Source: Deltaproteobacteria bacterium (GTDB lineage Bacteria > Myxococcota_A > UBA9160 > JAJDAL01). Taken from it: 64,000 nucleotides of DNA. This document shows positions 51,041-58,545 of this stretch, one piece after another. The stretch spans positions 186,001-250,000 of the forward strand of contig JAJDAL010000054.1 of assembly GCA_029261875.1 (NCBI GenBank), written 5' to 3'. The position numbers and the translations under genes are program-made. Every line of letters starts with the position of its first letter. Positions within the stretch are counted from its first letter, which is position 1. The notes beneath the pieces were generated by a model. The model did not search any database. It was not told where the DNA came from and saw only the letters and a list, made by a program, of their open reading frames with translations.

Positions 51041-51784
51041 CTAGAGCTTTTTCTTGCGCGCCAACACCGCCAACCCGATGGAACCCGAGACCAGCAACAG
51101 CAGCGTTCCCGGCTCCGGCACGAATTCGAGCGTCAAGGTTGCGAAGGCCGCGCGGGATGACGTGGGGGTCGAACCCGAGTCCGAGTAGGTCTCGATTCGG
51201 ATCGGCGTCACGAATTGAACGCGACCCTCGTGTTCCGCGTCTCGCAAATCGTACCCCGTCCTTTGAACGGGATCACCCGAACCCGTGGCGGTGGCTCGAC
51301 CCGAAGTCCAGCGGGCGCCTACGACCCGATTGCCGCTGGTTCCCGTGTTGGCGGTGTTCGCGCAATCGAAGCGGCCTTGGCAACCGGTCGGGCGAACGGG
51401 ATCCACGGGCCCGCCGGCGCCGATGACGTTGAGGGGGAAAATGTCCGAACCGGACAGGAGGGTTCCGAAGAGCGCCATCGCCCCGCCGCCGGTGCCCGAG
51501 AAGGCCCCGAGCCCGTTCGTCACGTCGAGTTCGATCGGTGGCGTTCCCGGCATCGCGAACTCGGTTCCGAAGACACTGGCCGCCACGGCAAAGTGTCCCC
51601 CACCCGAGGAAACCGAAACACCCGTCTCCGCCCCGGTCATGACGACCGGCGGAACCTGTCCCCCGAGTTCGATCCGCAGGGTTCCCGAGTAGTCGAGAAG
51701 GCTCGCTTGACTGGCCCGCGGAATGAAAAAAAGGATTAAGAGCGAGAGGAGGAAACACGGTAGAGAAAATCGAGAACGCAGCAT
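51041..51784 (-). CDS. PEP-CTERM sorting-domain protein
   Basis: 247 aa from ATG 51782-51784, GAGG eight nt upstream. N-terminal signal peptide (CFLLSLLILFFIPRASQASL). The middle is Gly/Thr/Ser-rich and beta-like (AVAASVFGTEFAMPGTPPIE, GAFSGTGGGAMALFGTL) with a single Cys pair. The C-terminus is a textbook PEP-CTERM signal: FVPEPGTLLLLVSGSIGLAV, then a basic tail ARKKKL. Known to be cleaved and processed by an exosortase (XrtA/EpsH) and linked to exopolysaccharide loci. No exosortase is encoded in this window. The 177 bp upstream (51785-51961) hold its promoter. Confidence 0.93.
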   Translation of the reverse strand: MLRSRFSLPCFLLSLLILFFIPRASQASLLDYSGTLRIELGGQVPPVVMTGAETGVSVSSGGGHFAVAASVFGTEFAMPGTPPIELDVTNGLGAFSGTGGGAMALFGTLLSGSDIFPLNVIGAGGPVDPVRPTGCQGRFDCANTANTGTSGNRVVGARWTSGRATATGSGDPVQRTGYDLRDAEHEGRVQFVTPIRIETYSDSGSTPTSSRAAFATLTLEFVPEPGTLLLLVSGSIGLAVLARKKKL

Positions 51785-51961
51785 GGACAACACCTCGATA
51801 CCCTTCGCACCCCATGATTCTAACATGGGAGCGCGTCGCAATAGAAGCCACATGGTGGCGTGGAATACCGACATAAACCGACGCTTCCTGACATGCGAAG
51901 TACGCAGCGTGTCGAAAACGTGTTGCGGCGGGGATTCGAATCCGGCGAGTTTGTTCGAAAT

Positions 51962-52519
51962 CTAAGGCTGCGCTGGCTCGAAGACCTCTTCGAGCGGAGT
52001 CACGCGCTCCAGCGTGAAGTAACTCGGCGTTGAAATTTGACCTACGCCAAGATCCAAGTAGGTCCAGCCGAGAAGAAGATCGGCGCTCCCCGGATTCACT
52101 GCCACGATGGGGTCGCGAACGAGTCCTACGGGATCGAGTTTCGGATTGCCCCCGATTCCGTAATCCAAGAGAAGGCCAGCGGGGATCGGTCGCGGCATTT
52201 TGCGATCCGCGAGTGGCGTCACACGAAAATGGCCAAAGTGAAACGCCTCGCCGCGTCGCTCGAGCGCTTCGATGGGGCCGTCGAGTCCCGTTTGTTCGAG
52301 GCGCAGGTTCCAGCCTCGGAGTCGGCCCGTGTCGGGTTCGCGGTAGAAGGTTTTCGCGAAGGTCTTCCACGCGATCCGATCCACCCAGGCCGGCATCCCC
52401 AAACTCACGCCTCGGTAGAGCCAACCCGCCAGGGCGTCCTCATCGATGGCGTGTCCCTCGAGCAGCTCGCCGGCCAATGCCGATCGATTCAGTCCGAAGA
52501 AGTGCTTGGCGAGCTTCAT
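51962..52519 (-). CDS. Conserved-looking protein of unknown function, pair member 1
   Basis: 185 aa from ATG 52517-52519, which overlaps the stop of the upstream gene (ATGA). No signal peptide or clear membrane helix. Features: AWVDRIAWKTFAKTFYREP, FGHFRVTPLADRKMPRPI and LLGWTYLDLGVGQISTPSYF; many aromatic and basic residues. I recognise no family or catalytic motif. Tight coupling to the 52516-53214 gene implies they act together. Confidence 0.7.
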   Translation of the reverse strand: MKLAKHFFGLNRSALAGELLEGHAIDEDALAGWLYRGVSLGMPAWVDRIAWKTFAKTFYREPDTGRLRGWNLRLEQTGLDGPIEALERRGEAFHFGHFRVTPLADRKMPRPIPAGLLLDYGIGGNPKLDPVGLVRDPIVAVNPGSADLLLGWTYLDLGVGQISTPSYFTLERVTPLEEVFEPAQP

Positions 52520-53214
52520 CGGGGATCGGGTGCGAAGTGAAACGCGCCCCGGCGCCAGGCCTGCCAGGTTTCCCCGGGCGTGGCGGGTTGTGCGGCACAC
52601 CAATTCAAGAACCCGGCGAACGTAATATCCGGATCGTCGGCGTATTCCGCCGGGATCCCATGGGCATGAACGGCTTCGATGTGTTGGAGTAGGGTTTCGT
52701 GATATTCCTCGTAGACGCACAGATCCCGCAACCAACGGCTGCGTCGATCGTCACGCGCCACCACCGCACGGGCCCGATCGAGGAGCGCTTCGATGGCGCC
52801 AGGGTGCACCTGCAGCATGGCGAGATCGTAGATGAATTGAACCCCGTCATGATGGGTCCCGAGCATGTGGCGCATCAGACGTTCCGGTGAACTGAGCAGG
52901 CCCGATAGATCCCACGGAATCACAGAGCCTTCCCACAACAAGAAGGGAAAACGAATGGGGCGGGGTCGAAACAGGCGGGCTCGCCAGCCCGGCCGCACCG
53001 GGTGTTCCGCGCTAAGTCCGATGGTTTCGGATCGAAACAGAATGCGGTGCCACATGCGCAAGACGCCCAACTCGATTTGCCAAAGGTTGGGAGTTCGCTG
53101 AACGATTCCGGCCTTCTGAACGGCCTCGAGGTTCTCGAATACCTGCTTCGGCTTGAAGAGTATGGGATAGGCGTGCCAGGCGGGGCCCGGGCCCTGGGTC
53201 GGACGTTCCTGCAT
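52516..53214 (-). CDS. Protein of unknown function, pair member 2
   Basis: 232 aa from ATG 53212-53214 (no clear SD; GGAG is only 2 nt away). Rich in Trp and His: MWHRILFRSETIGLS, FLLWEGSVIPWDLSGLL, LMRHMLGTHHDGVQFIYDL, then a helical region with VYEEYHETLLQHIEAVHAH. The conserved-looking acidic/His residues (HHDGVQFIYD; EEYHETLLQH) could bind metal in a four-helix fold, but I cannot assign a family. Ends ATGA-coupled to the 185-aa protein. Divergent from the Tat amidohydrolase, with 183 bp between starts. Confidence 0.7.
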   Translation of the reverse strand: MQERPTQGPGPAWHAYPILFKPKQVFENLEAVQKAGIVQRTPNLWQIELGVLRMWHRILFRSETIGLSAEHPVRPGWRARLFRPRPIRFPFLLWEGSVIPWDLSGLLSSPERLMRHMLGTHHDGVQFIYDLAMLQVHPGAIEALLDRARAVVARDDRRSRWLRDLCVYEEYHETLLQHIEAVHAHGIPAEYADDPDITFAGFLNWCAAQPATPGETWQAWRRGAFHFAPDPR

Positions 53215-53397
53215 GGCTCCATGATCCAACCGAAAGCCCGAGGCGTCAATCGACGCTCTGCCAGGTAGAAGAAACTCGGTTTCCGCGTCGCCGCGGATTT
53301 TGGGGCGGCCTGTGACATACTGCGCCCGTCGATGCCGAGGACGCGGGCGGCCATGGCGCCGGCGCGACGTCTGGGGCGGTGCCCATAGGATGAAATC

Positions 53398-54618
53398 ATG
53401 GATCGCCTGGGTTCGCTGAATCGAAGAGCCTTTCTCGGTGTGTTGGCCGGCGGGAGTGCTGCGCTCGTTGCGGGTTGCCGCGATCCCGAGCGCTATACCG
53501 ACGCCGACGAGGAAGCGCTGGAGTCCCAGCGGCGTAGCGAACGCGAAAAATCGGGGATGGGGCCCGATGGCGTTCAGCGCTATCGCGGCTACCGCGGGCT
53601 GGCTGAACTTCCGTGGTATGAGGTCGATTCCCGGGGAAGGCTTCGCTGTATCGTCGAGGACCTTCCGGGCGCCATCGACATCCACGCTCATTTCGGCATG
53701 GCGTTGATGTTGGCGCCCCGGCTCGATCTGCAGGCCCGCACCCCCCGCGTGGAATACATGCTCGATTGTGACGCGGAAGAGCCCGGCTGCGAACTCGATC
53801 TCGATGTCTACATGAACGCCAATTTCCGTCCCAAAGACCTGCGTCGTTTGCGACTCGGGGCGGTGGCGCAACTCTTTTGGGGCAGCGGCTCCGCGGCGAC
53901 CCACACGATCCCGAATCTCGTCGACGAAATGGATGACTGCAGGGTGGATCGTGCGGCCATCCTTCCCATCGAATTCTCGCTGCCGTTCGGCGACGACCTC
54001 ACTGCGCTCTGGATGGATGAGATTGCGAAGAGCGGTGTCGGAGATCGATTCATATTGGGGGCATCGGTCCATCCCCGCGATCCCGAGGCGGCAACAAAGC
54101 TCAGGCGATACATTGCCCGGGGTGCGCGGATCGTGAAGCTACACCCCGCCGCACAGCGCTTCTTTCCCGACGGACCGGAACTTCGCCCGATCTATGACGT
54201 TTGCGCGGAACTCGCTACCCCGATCATCTTCCACGGCGGTCGGGCGGGGATCGAGCCCGGCTACACCCACCAGTTCACACTCATGCGGAACTACGAAGGA
54301 GCCTTTCGGGATTTTCCCGACGTCCAGTTCGTATTGGGCCATGCGGGTGCTCGCGACATCGCAGACGCGATTCCTTTGGCGGACCGGTACCGCAACGTTT
54401 GGTTGGGCATCCACGGGCAGGGTGTTTCGAAGCTCCGCGAGCTGACCCAACTCGTCCGTAGTGACCGGTTGATCTTCGGCACCGACTGGCCCTTCTACCA
54501 TCTCGCAGCGACCCACGCGAAGGTCTTGATGGTGACCGAGGGTCGACCGGATCTCCGTCGGTCGATCCTCCGCGACAACGCCGTGAGACTCTTCGCGGAA
54601 CTCCCTACGCGTGCTTGA
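53398..54618 (+). CDS. Tat-exported lipoprotein amidohydrolase (PF04909-type)
   Basis: 406 aa. Twin-arginine lipoprotein signal: SLNRRAFLGVLAGGSAALVAGC (RRAFLG, lipid Cys27 in parts). The mature part is a TIM-barrel metal-dependent hydrolase of the amidohydrolase 2 family: AIDIHAHFGMAL (HxH metal pair), ARIVKLHPAAQRFFP, TPIIFHGGRAG, VQFVLGHAGARD and LIFGTDWPFYH (metal Asp). Known family members hydrolyse or decarboxylate aromatic and carboxylate substrates. Anchored on the periplasmic side. Transcribed apart from its neighbours; the substrate is unknown. Confidence 0.9.
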   Translation: MDRLGSLNRRAFLGVLAGGSAALVAGCRDPERYTDADEEALESQRRSEREKSGMGPDGVQRYRGYRGLAELPWYEVDSRGRLRCIVEDLPGAIDIHAHFGMALMLAPRLDLQARTPRVEYMLDCDAEEPGCELDLDVYMNANFRPKDLRRLRLGAVAQLFWGSGSAATHTIPNLVDEMDDCRVDRAAILPIEFSLPFGDDLTALWMDEIAKSGVGDRFILGASVHPRDPEAATKLRRYIARGARIVKLHPAAQRFFPDGPELRPIYDVCAELATPIIFHGGRAGIEPGYTHQFTLMRNYEGAFRDFPDVQFVLGHAGARDIADAIPLADRYRNVWLGIHGQGVSKLRELTQLVRSDRLIFGTDWPFYHLAATHAKVLMVTEGRPDLRRSILRDNAVRLFAELPTRA

Positions 54619-54728
54619 GTCCTCCTCGCCCGGTGGCGGGCTAGGCGCTGTCGCGAAGTTGCGAGCGAAAGTGTGCGTCCCTTACCTATGATCCCCACAA
54701 TGGAAATTCGGGTGGGAGGCGGCAGCGC

Positions 54729-55526
54729 GTGACGAGTGAACAGGGGAAATGGTGGTCGCCCACGAAGCTCGAAGTGGGCGAGGTGCGGCGCTGGCGGATC
54801 GGGCCGCTTTCGCTCTGGATACAGCGCCGTCAAGGGGAATGGCGGATCGGGTGGAGCCAGGGCGACGATCCGTTGGACGCCTCCCTCGAGATCGCGGCGG
54901 TCAGCAGCGTTGCGGAACTCGAAGCAGCGCCGATGCTGGAGCGATTCGTTCAGCGCGATGGCGGCGGATCGATCGGGCTCACGGCGGCCCTTGCGGATCG
55001 GTCTCTCGTCACCCGTCCACGCTCGCCGTTCTCGTTGTTGGAAGGCGAGAGCGTGCAGCTCTTCATGAGTTCACCGCTGTGGCTGCGGATCGTGTCCGAT
55101 CCGCAGGAGCAACAGATCCGGGAAATTCCGTTCTATCGCCCATCGGACACGTGGTTCGGTCCGACGACGATCTCCGGCGAACTCGGCTATGCCATGCAAA
55201 CCCACTGTCGCCTTTCCCTAGAGGAAGTTCCCTGGAGACCCCATCGCGCGGTGACGCCGTTGATCGCCGAGAATCGGGGCGAGGGCTCACTGCTGCTCGA
55301 AAAGGTTTGCGTACCGGTTCCACTCCTGACCCTGTATCGCGACGAGGAGGGAAAGCTGTGGACACAAGAGATCGTGGTCCGTCGCGAACGCAACGGTTCG
55401 GAGGCGGCGGAAATGGAAATTCTCCCCGGTCCGCCGGCGGAAGCCCGCGGCGCGCAGGTCGTGTCGCAACCGCGCCTTCGACCGGAAACGAATCATTTCT
55501 CGCGGGCCTTGAGCCTGCTCTTCTGA
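54729..55526 (+). CDS. DUF432 family protein
   Basis: 265 aa from GTG 54729. Matches the DUF432 (PF04254) family: GPLSLWIQRRQGEWRIGW, then LFMSSPLWLRIVS, REIPFYRPSDTWFGPTTISG and GELGYAMQTHCRLSLEEVP, VCVPVPLLTLYRDEEGKLWT. Family function is not established. Not a membrane protein by sequence. The MscS gene starts 18 bp downstream, and DUF432 genes are commonly next to mscS, so a regulatory or accessory role for the channel is likely (inference from context). Confidence 0.82.
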   Translation: MTSEQGKWWSPTKLEVGEVRRWRIGPLSLWIQRRQGEWRIGWSQGDDPLDASLEIAAVSSVAELEAAPMLERFVQRDGGGSIGLTAALADRSLVTRPRSPFSLLEGESVQLFMSSPLWLRIVSDPQEQQIREIPFYRPSDTWFGPTTISGELGYAMQTHCRLSLEEVPWRPHRAVTPLIAENRGEGSLLLEKVCVPVPLLTLYRDEEGKLWTQEIVVRRERNGSEAAEMEILPGPPAEARGAQVVSQPRLRPETNHFSRALSLLF

Positions 55527-55544
55527 CCCAGGGGAGATCTACCC

Positions 55545-56411
55545 GTGCAAGAATGGATGGCAGCGATTTCCGAACTGATCCGTAGCGAGCAAGCGCTGGC
55601 GATTCTGCGCGCTGCGCTGTTTGCTCTGGGGGGCGTCGTGGCCGTTCGCCTCACGGGCCGGGCGTTGGGCCGGGCGTTACCCCGTCATTTCGATCCGCAC
55701 TCGGCACAGATCGCCCGGCGGATCGTGGTGTCGGGGCTGATCGTGCTGTTCGGCATGGGGGTCCTCCATCAACTCGGTTTCGAGCTCGGTGTCCTGCTCG
55801 GGGCGGCGGGGGTGCTCACCGTGGCGATCGGATTCGCTTCGCAGACGTCTGCGTCCAACCTCGTGAGTGGGCTCTTCCTCATCGCCGAGCAGCCCTTCGG
55901 TGTGGGGGACGTCATCCGCGTGAGCGGGACCACCGGCGAGGTGCTCTCCATCGACCTCTTGTCGGTGAAACTGCGCACCTTCGACAACCTGTTCGTGCGG
56001 ATTCCCAACGAAACCCTGATCAAGTCGGAGGTCACGAACCTCACGCGCTTCCCGATTCGGCGCCTGGACCTCGCGATCGGCGTAGCGTACAAGGAGGATC
56101 TTGCTCGGGTGGAGACAGTCCTGCGGGACGTCGCGAACCGCAATCCGCTCTGCCTGGAGGAACCCGTTCCCCTCTTCATGGTCTTGGGCTACGGCGACTC
56201 GGCGGTCAATCTCCAGCTCTCGGTCTGGGTGACCCGCACGGGTTTTCTCGATCTTCGCAACTCGATTCAACGCGAAATTCTCGAGGCGTTCACGAAGGCG
56301 GGTATCGAGATTCCGTTCCCGCACCGATCGTTGTACACGGGTTCCGTCACGGAGCCGATGCCGATCCGCCTGGTGGGCGGTGGCGCGTTGCCGGAGTCGC
56401 CGGCTCCGTAG
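55545..56411 (+). CDS. mscS: Small-conductance mechanosensitive channel MscS
   Basis: 288 aa from GTG 55545 with GGGGAG eight nt upstream. E. coli MscS-sized. Three membrane helices (about 15-35, 55-75, 80-112), with the pore helix LGAAGVLTVAIGFASQTSASN and the beta-domain entry IAEQPFGVGDVIRVSG, then NLFVRIPNETLIKSEVTNLT and the cytoplasmic cage IEIPFPHRSLYTGS. Opens under membrane tension. A second, larger MscS gene lies at 7442, so the cell has at least two. Paired with DUF432 upstream. Confidence 0.95.
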   Translation: MQEWMAAISELIRSEQALAILRAALFALGGVVAVRLTGRALGRALPRHFDPHSAQIARRIVVSGLIVLFGMGVLHQLGFELGVLLGAAGVLTVAIGFASQTSASNLVSGLFLIAEQPFGVGDVIRVSGTTGEVLSIDLLSVKLRTFDNLFVRIPNETLIKSEVTNLTRFPIRRLDLAIGVAYKEDLARVETVLRDVANRNPLCLEEPVPLFMVLGYGDSAVNLQLSVWVTRTGFLDLRNSIQREILEAFTKAGIEIPFPHRSLYTGSVTEPMPIRLVGGGALPESPAP

Positions 56412-56503
56412 TCCCGACGGGAGGCCTACTGATCCGCCGGGGCGCCGCCGGGGAATCGGTGCCACGTCAGGTCTCGGCCGGGTCGGTCGCGGAGCGAGGA
56501 GAA

Positions 56504-57265
56504 CTAACGTGGCTTGCGGAAGAGGAAGGCGAAGCGATCCGTGTTGCCCGTGACGCTGCGGCGACCCACCTCGTACCGAAGTTCGTCGTCGGGTCGGTAG
56601 TGGAGATCGCTCCAGGCTTCGAACGCGAAGCCGGGGGTCAGGATCTCGTGGATCGCAGCGACGGGATCGAGGCGACGCCGATTCTCCGAGTCGTCGGGAG
56701 CCATGTGGCGCCTGGTGTGGTCGACGACGCCGTAGATTCCACCGGGTCGCAGCGCGTCGAAGACTGCACGGTGCAGGGTCGCGCGCGCGGCCGGTGTGAG
56801 GTTGTGCAGGTTCCGGAAGGTGAGGACCGCGTCGAATGCGTTTTTTCCGAAGTTCGGCGCGGAGAGCTCGAAGATTCCCTGACGATCCGTAGGCTCCAGA
56901 TTCACGTCCTGGGCGACGACGCCGACGTTTTCGAGACCTGGCTGATCCATGCGGTCCGCAAATCGCTCGATTCCGATCCACACCGAGAGCCGACTGGGCT
57001 CGGTGAGGGAGTGAGCCAGGATCCGCGTGTACCATCCGCCGCCCGGAACCAGCTCGAGCACGTCCATATCCGATCGCAGCCCGAGAAAAGCGAGTGTCTC
57101 CACGGGCTTGCGGTTGGCGTCCCGGGACCTTTCCGAGGGGGTGCGGTTCTCCGAGGCGAGCGCCGTACGCACTCGCTCCGAGAAGGCGGAGTCCCCGGTC
57201 GCGGCCACTCCAGCGCTTCCCAGGAGTAGCGCGAAGGCCCAAGCGCCTGCCATCCACGTCCGCAT
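56504..57265 (-). CDS. Exported SAM-dependent methyltransferase-like protein (COG4798 type)
   Basis: 253 aa from ATG 57263-57265 with a strong GGGGAGG 6 nt upstream. It starts with a signal peptide (AWAFALLLGSAGVAATGDS) although the fold is a class I methyltransferase: VLELVPGGGWYTRIL (SAM glycine motif, usually ExGxGxG), VAQDVNLEPTD, AFDAVLTFRNLHNLTP and LRPGGIYGVVDH. COG4798 'predicted methyltransferases' with signal peptides are known in proteobacteria; periplasmic SAM supply makes their activity uncertain. The substrate is unknown. Converges with the MscS gene. Downstream remnants begin at 57383 on the other strand. Confidence 0.85.
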   Translation of the reverse strand: MRTWMAGAWAFALLLGSAGVAATGDSAFSERVRTALASENRTPSERSRDANRKPVETLAFLGLRSDMDVLELVPGGGWYTRILAHSLTEPSRLSVWIGIERFADRMDQPGLENVGVVAQDVNLEPTDRQGIFELSAPNFGKNAFDAVLTFRNLHNLTPAARATLHRAVFDALRPGGIYGVVDHTRRHMAPDDSENRRRLDPVAAIHEILTPGFAFEAWSDLHYRPDDELRYEVGRRSVTGNTDRFAFLFRKPR

Positions 57266-57382
57266 GTTCGACCTCCCCAGTCCAATCTTACTCGATGCGA
57301 TCGAAGGCGCGCCCCCTGGTATCGGTTGCCGAAGGCGAGCGTAAGACGAAATGCTCGTCTCGGCGTAGTTCCCCGACCGGAT

Positions 57383-57655
57383 GAATTGGCGGGCGCGAAG
57401 GAGCAAGCCCCAACCGAGGCGATCGATCATGCGGGCGTGCGTCGTTTCCGTCCCATCCTGCTCACCACCTTCGGCGGCCTGGCTCCGATGATCTCTGAGA
57501 CGTTCCGCCAGTCGCGTTTCAAAATCCCGATGGCGGACTCGTTGGGCTCCAGAATCCTTGCGCGACCTTGATCGCGCTCCATCTCGTGCCGGCTCTCTAC
57601 ATCCTCGTCGAGGATGGCCACGATCTGGTCACGGGGCGCCTGCTTCGGGTAGGAT
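57383..57655 (+). pseudogene. Remnant of RND efflux pump C-terminus (frameshifted)
   Basis: ELAGAKEQAPTEAIDHAG, then VRRFRPILLTTFGGLAPMIS and ETFRQSRFKIPMADSLGS match the AcrB-family segment preceding the last helices. The stretch has lost three residues in LLTSLTTFGGLAP, and IPMA-SLGFG is altered. A TGA follows at 57569-57571; the next frame (from 57568) continues LIALHLVPALYILVEDGHD, the pump's next conserved segment (LVPALY). A frameshift therefore splits a fragment of about 90 residues out of a normal length near 1000. No upstream pump sequence or start is present. Clear decay; the neighbours are intact. Confidence 0.8.
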
Positions 57656-57755
57656 CGCGTACCGACTTGGTCCCAGGCGCGATGTCCCAGGCTCCCTCCG
57701 GGCGCACGCCCACACCGCATCGAGTCTGAATGACGAACCAGATAGGAGAAATCCG

Positions 57756-58151
57756 ATGAACGAGCGGTCGCGAATCACGTTGTCCCTTTTGCTGCTTCGC
57801 CTCGGGGTCTTCCTCGTGATGCTGATGTGGACGCTCGACAAGTTCGTGAATCCCGAGCATGCATCGGGTGTCTTTGCGAAATTCTATGGGCTCGCCGATG
57901 TGGGCCCTGGGCTGCTGACCCTGCTTGCCGGTCTCGAGCTGCTGATCCTCATCGGGTTCCTCGTCGGCTATCGGAGGCTCCTCACGTACGGAGCGGTTCT
58001 CGTACTCCACGGCGTCTCGACACTCTCGTCGTATGCGCAGTACCTCGAACCATTTTCGCACCTGCTCTTTTTCGCCGCCTGGCCGATGCTCGCCGCCTGC
58101 ATCGCGCTGTACCTTCTGCGCGACCTGGACACGCGCTGGACCGTGTCGTAG
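57756..58151 (+). CDS. DoxX-like small membrane protein
   Basis: 131 aa from ATG 57756 with AGGAG eight nt upstream. Four membrane helices (about 8-25, 50-68, 75-93, 103-122) with LLRLGVFLVMLMWTLDKFVN and PGLLTLLAGLELLILIGFLV fit the DoxX/DoxD-like (PF07681-related) family. These proteins are found with redox, thiosulfate or envelope-stress functions; the role here is not defined. It lies between remnants of an RND pump and an APC transporter but is itself uninterrupted. Confidence 0.75.
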   Translation: MNERSRITLSLLLLRLGVFLVMLMWTLDKFVNPEHASGVFAKFYGLADVGPGLLTLLAGLELLILIGFLVGYRRLLTYGAVLVLHGVSTLSSYAQYLEPFSHLLFFAAWPMLAACIALYLLRDLDTRWTVS

Positions 58152-58206
58152 CGCGCGCGAGGCCGACTCCGATTCTGTCGCCATGGTTCCACCTGATGTA
58201 CGGCGG

Positions 58207-58470
58207 TTGCCACGGGCACTGGTCTTAGAACGCTGTGGCGGGAGACCCGAGGTCCTCGGCGTCGTCGCCGCGCTGGCGCTCGTGAACGGCGCACTGATCC
58301 AGGTCCTCATGGCATCGCGTGTGTTCTGCGGGCTCGCCCAGGAGGGTCGAATTCCCCGATGGCTGGGGCGTGTCAGTCCGCGGACGCGCACTCCGCTCGC
58401 CACGGTCGTCTTTACGGTCGGTCTAATGCTCCTCGCCACCACGCTACTCCTCGCCGAAGCCCGGGCCTAG
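58207..58470 (+). pseudogene. Remnant of APC-superfamily amino-acid permease
   Basis: The frame from about 58207 reads LALVNGALIQVLMASRVFCG, then LAQEGRIPRWLGRVSPRTRT and PLATVVFTVGLML, matching helix 8 to 9 of APC permeases (family: LxNGALIQxIMASRVLYGLA, RxLPxWLGRVxPRTxTP). It ends at a stop at 58470 soon after. Only about 80 of a normal 450 residues survive, with no start codon of its own. 58152-58545 is otherwise gene-free, and an inserted or decayed segment is the likely explanation. Confidence 0.75.
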
Positions 58471-58545
58471 CGTGCACGGGTCCGTACTCTACGAAGCCGT
58501 GGCTGCTGGACAGGGTGAACGTCCGGGAGGTAGGGTCGCGTCCCT

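Noticed and set aside
51925..51945. GGATTCGAATCC sequence resembling a tRNA T-arm
   Set aside because: Only a 12-bp palindrome; the flanking bases do not form a T-stem, acceptor stem or anticodon arm.
57427..57720. A 97-codon minus-strand frame
   Set aside because: It lies antisense to the RND remnant, whose plus-strand product matches a known family.
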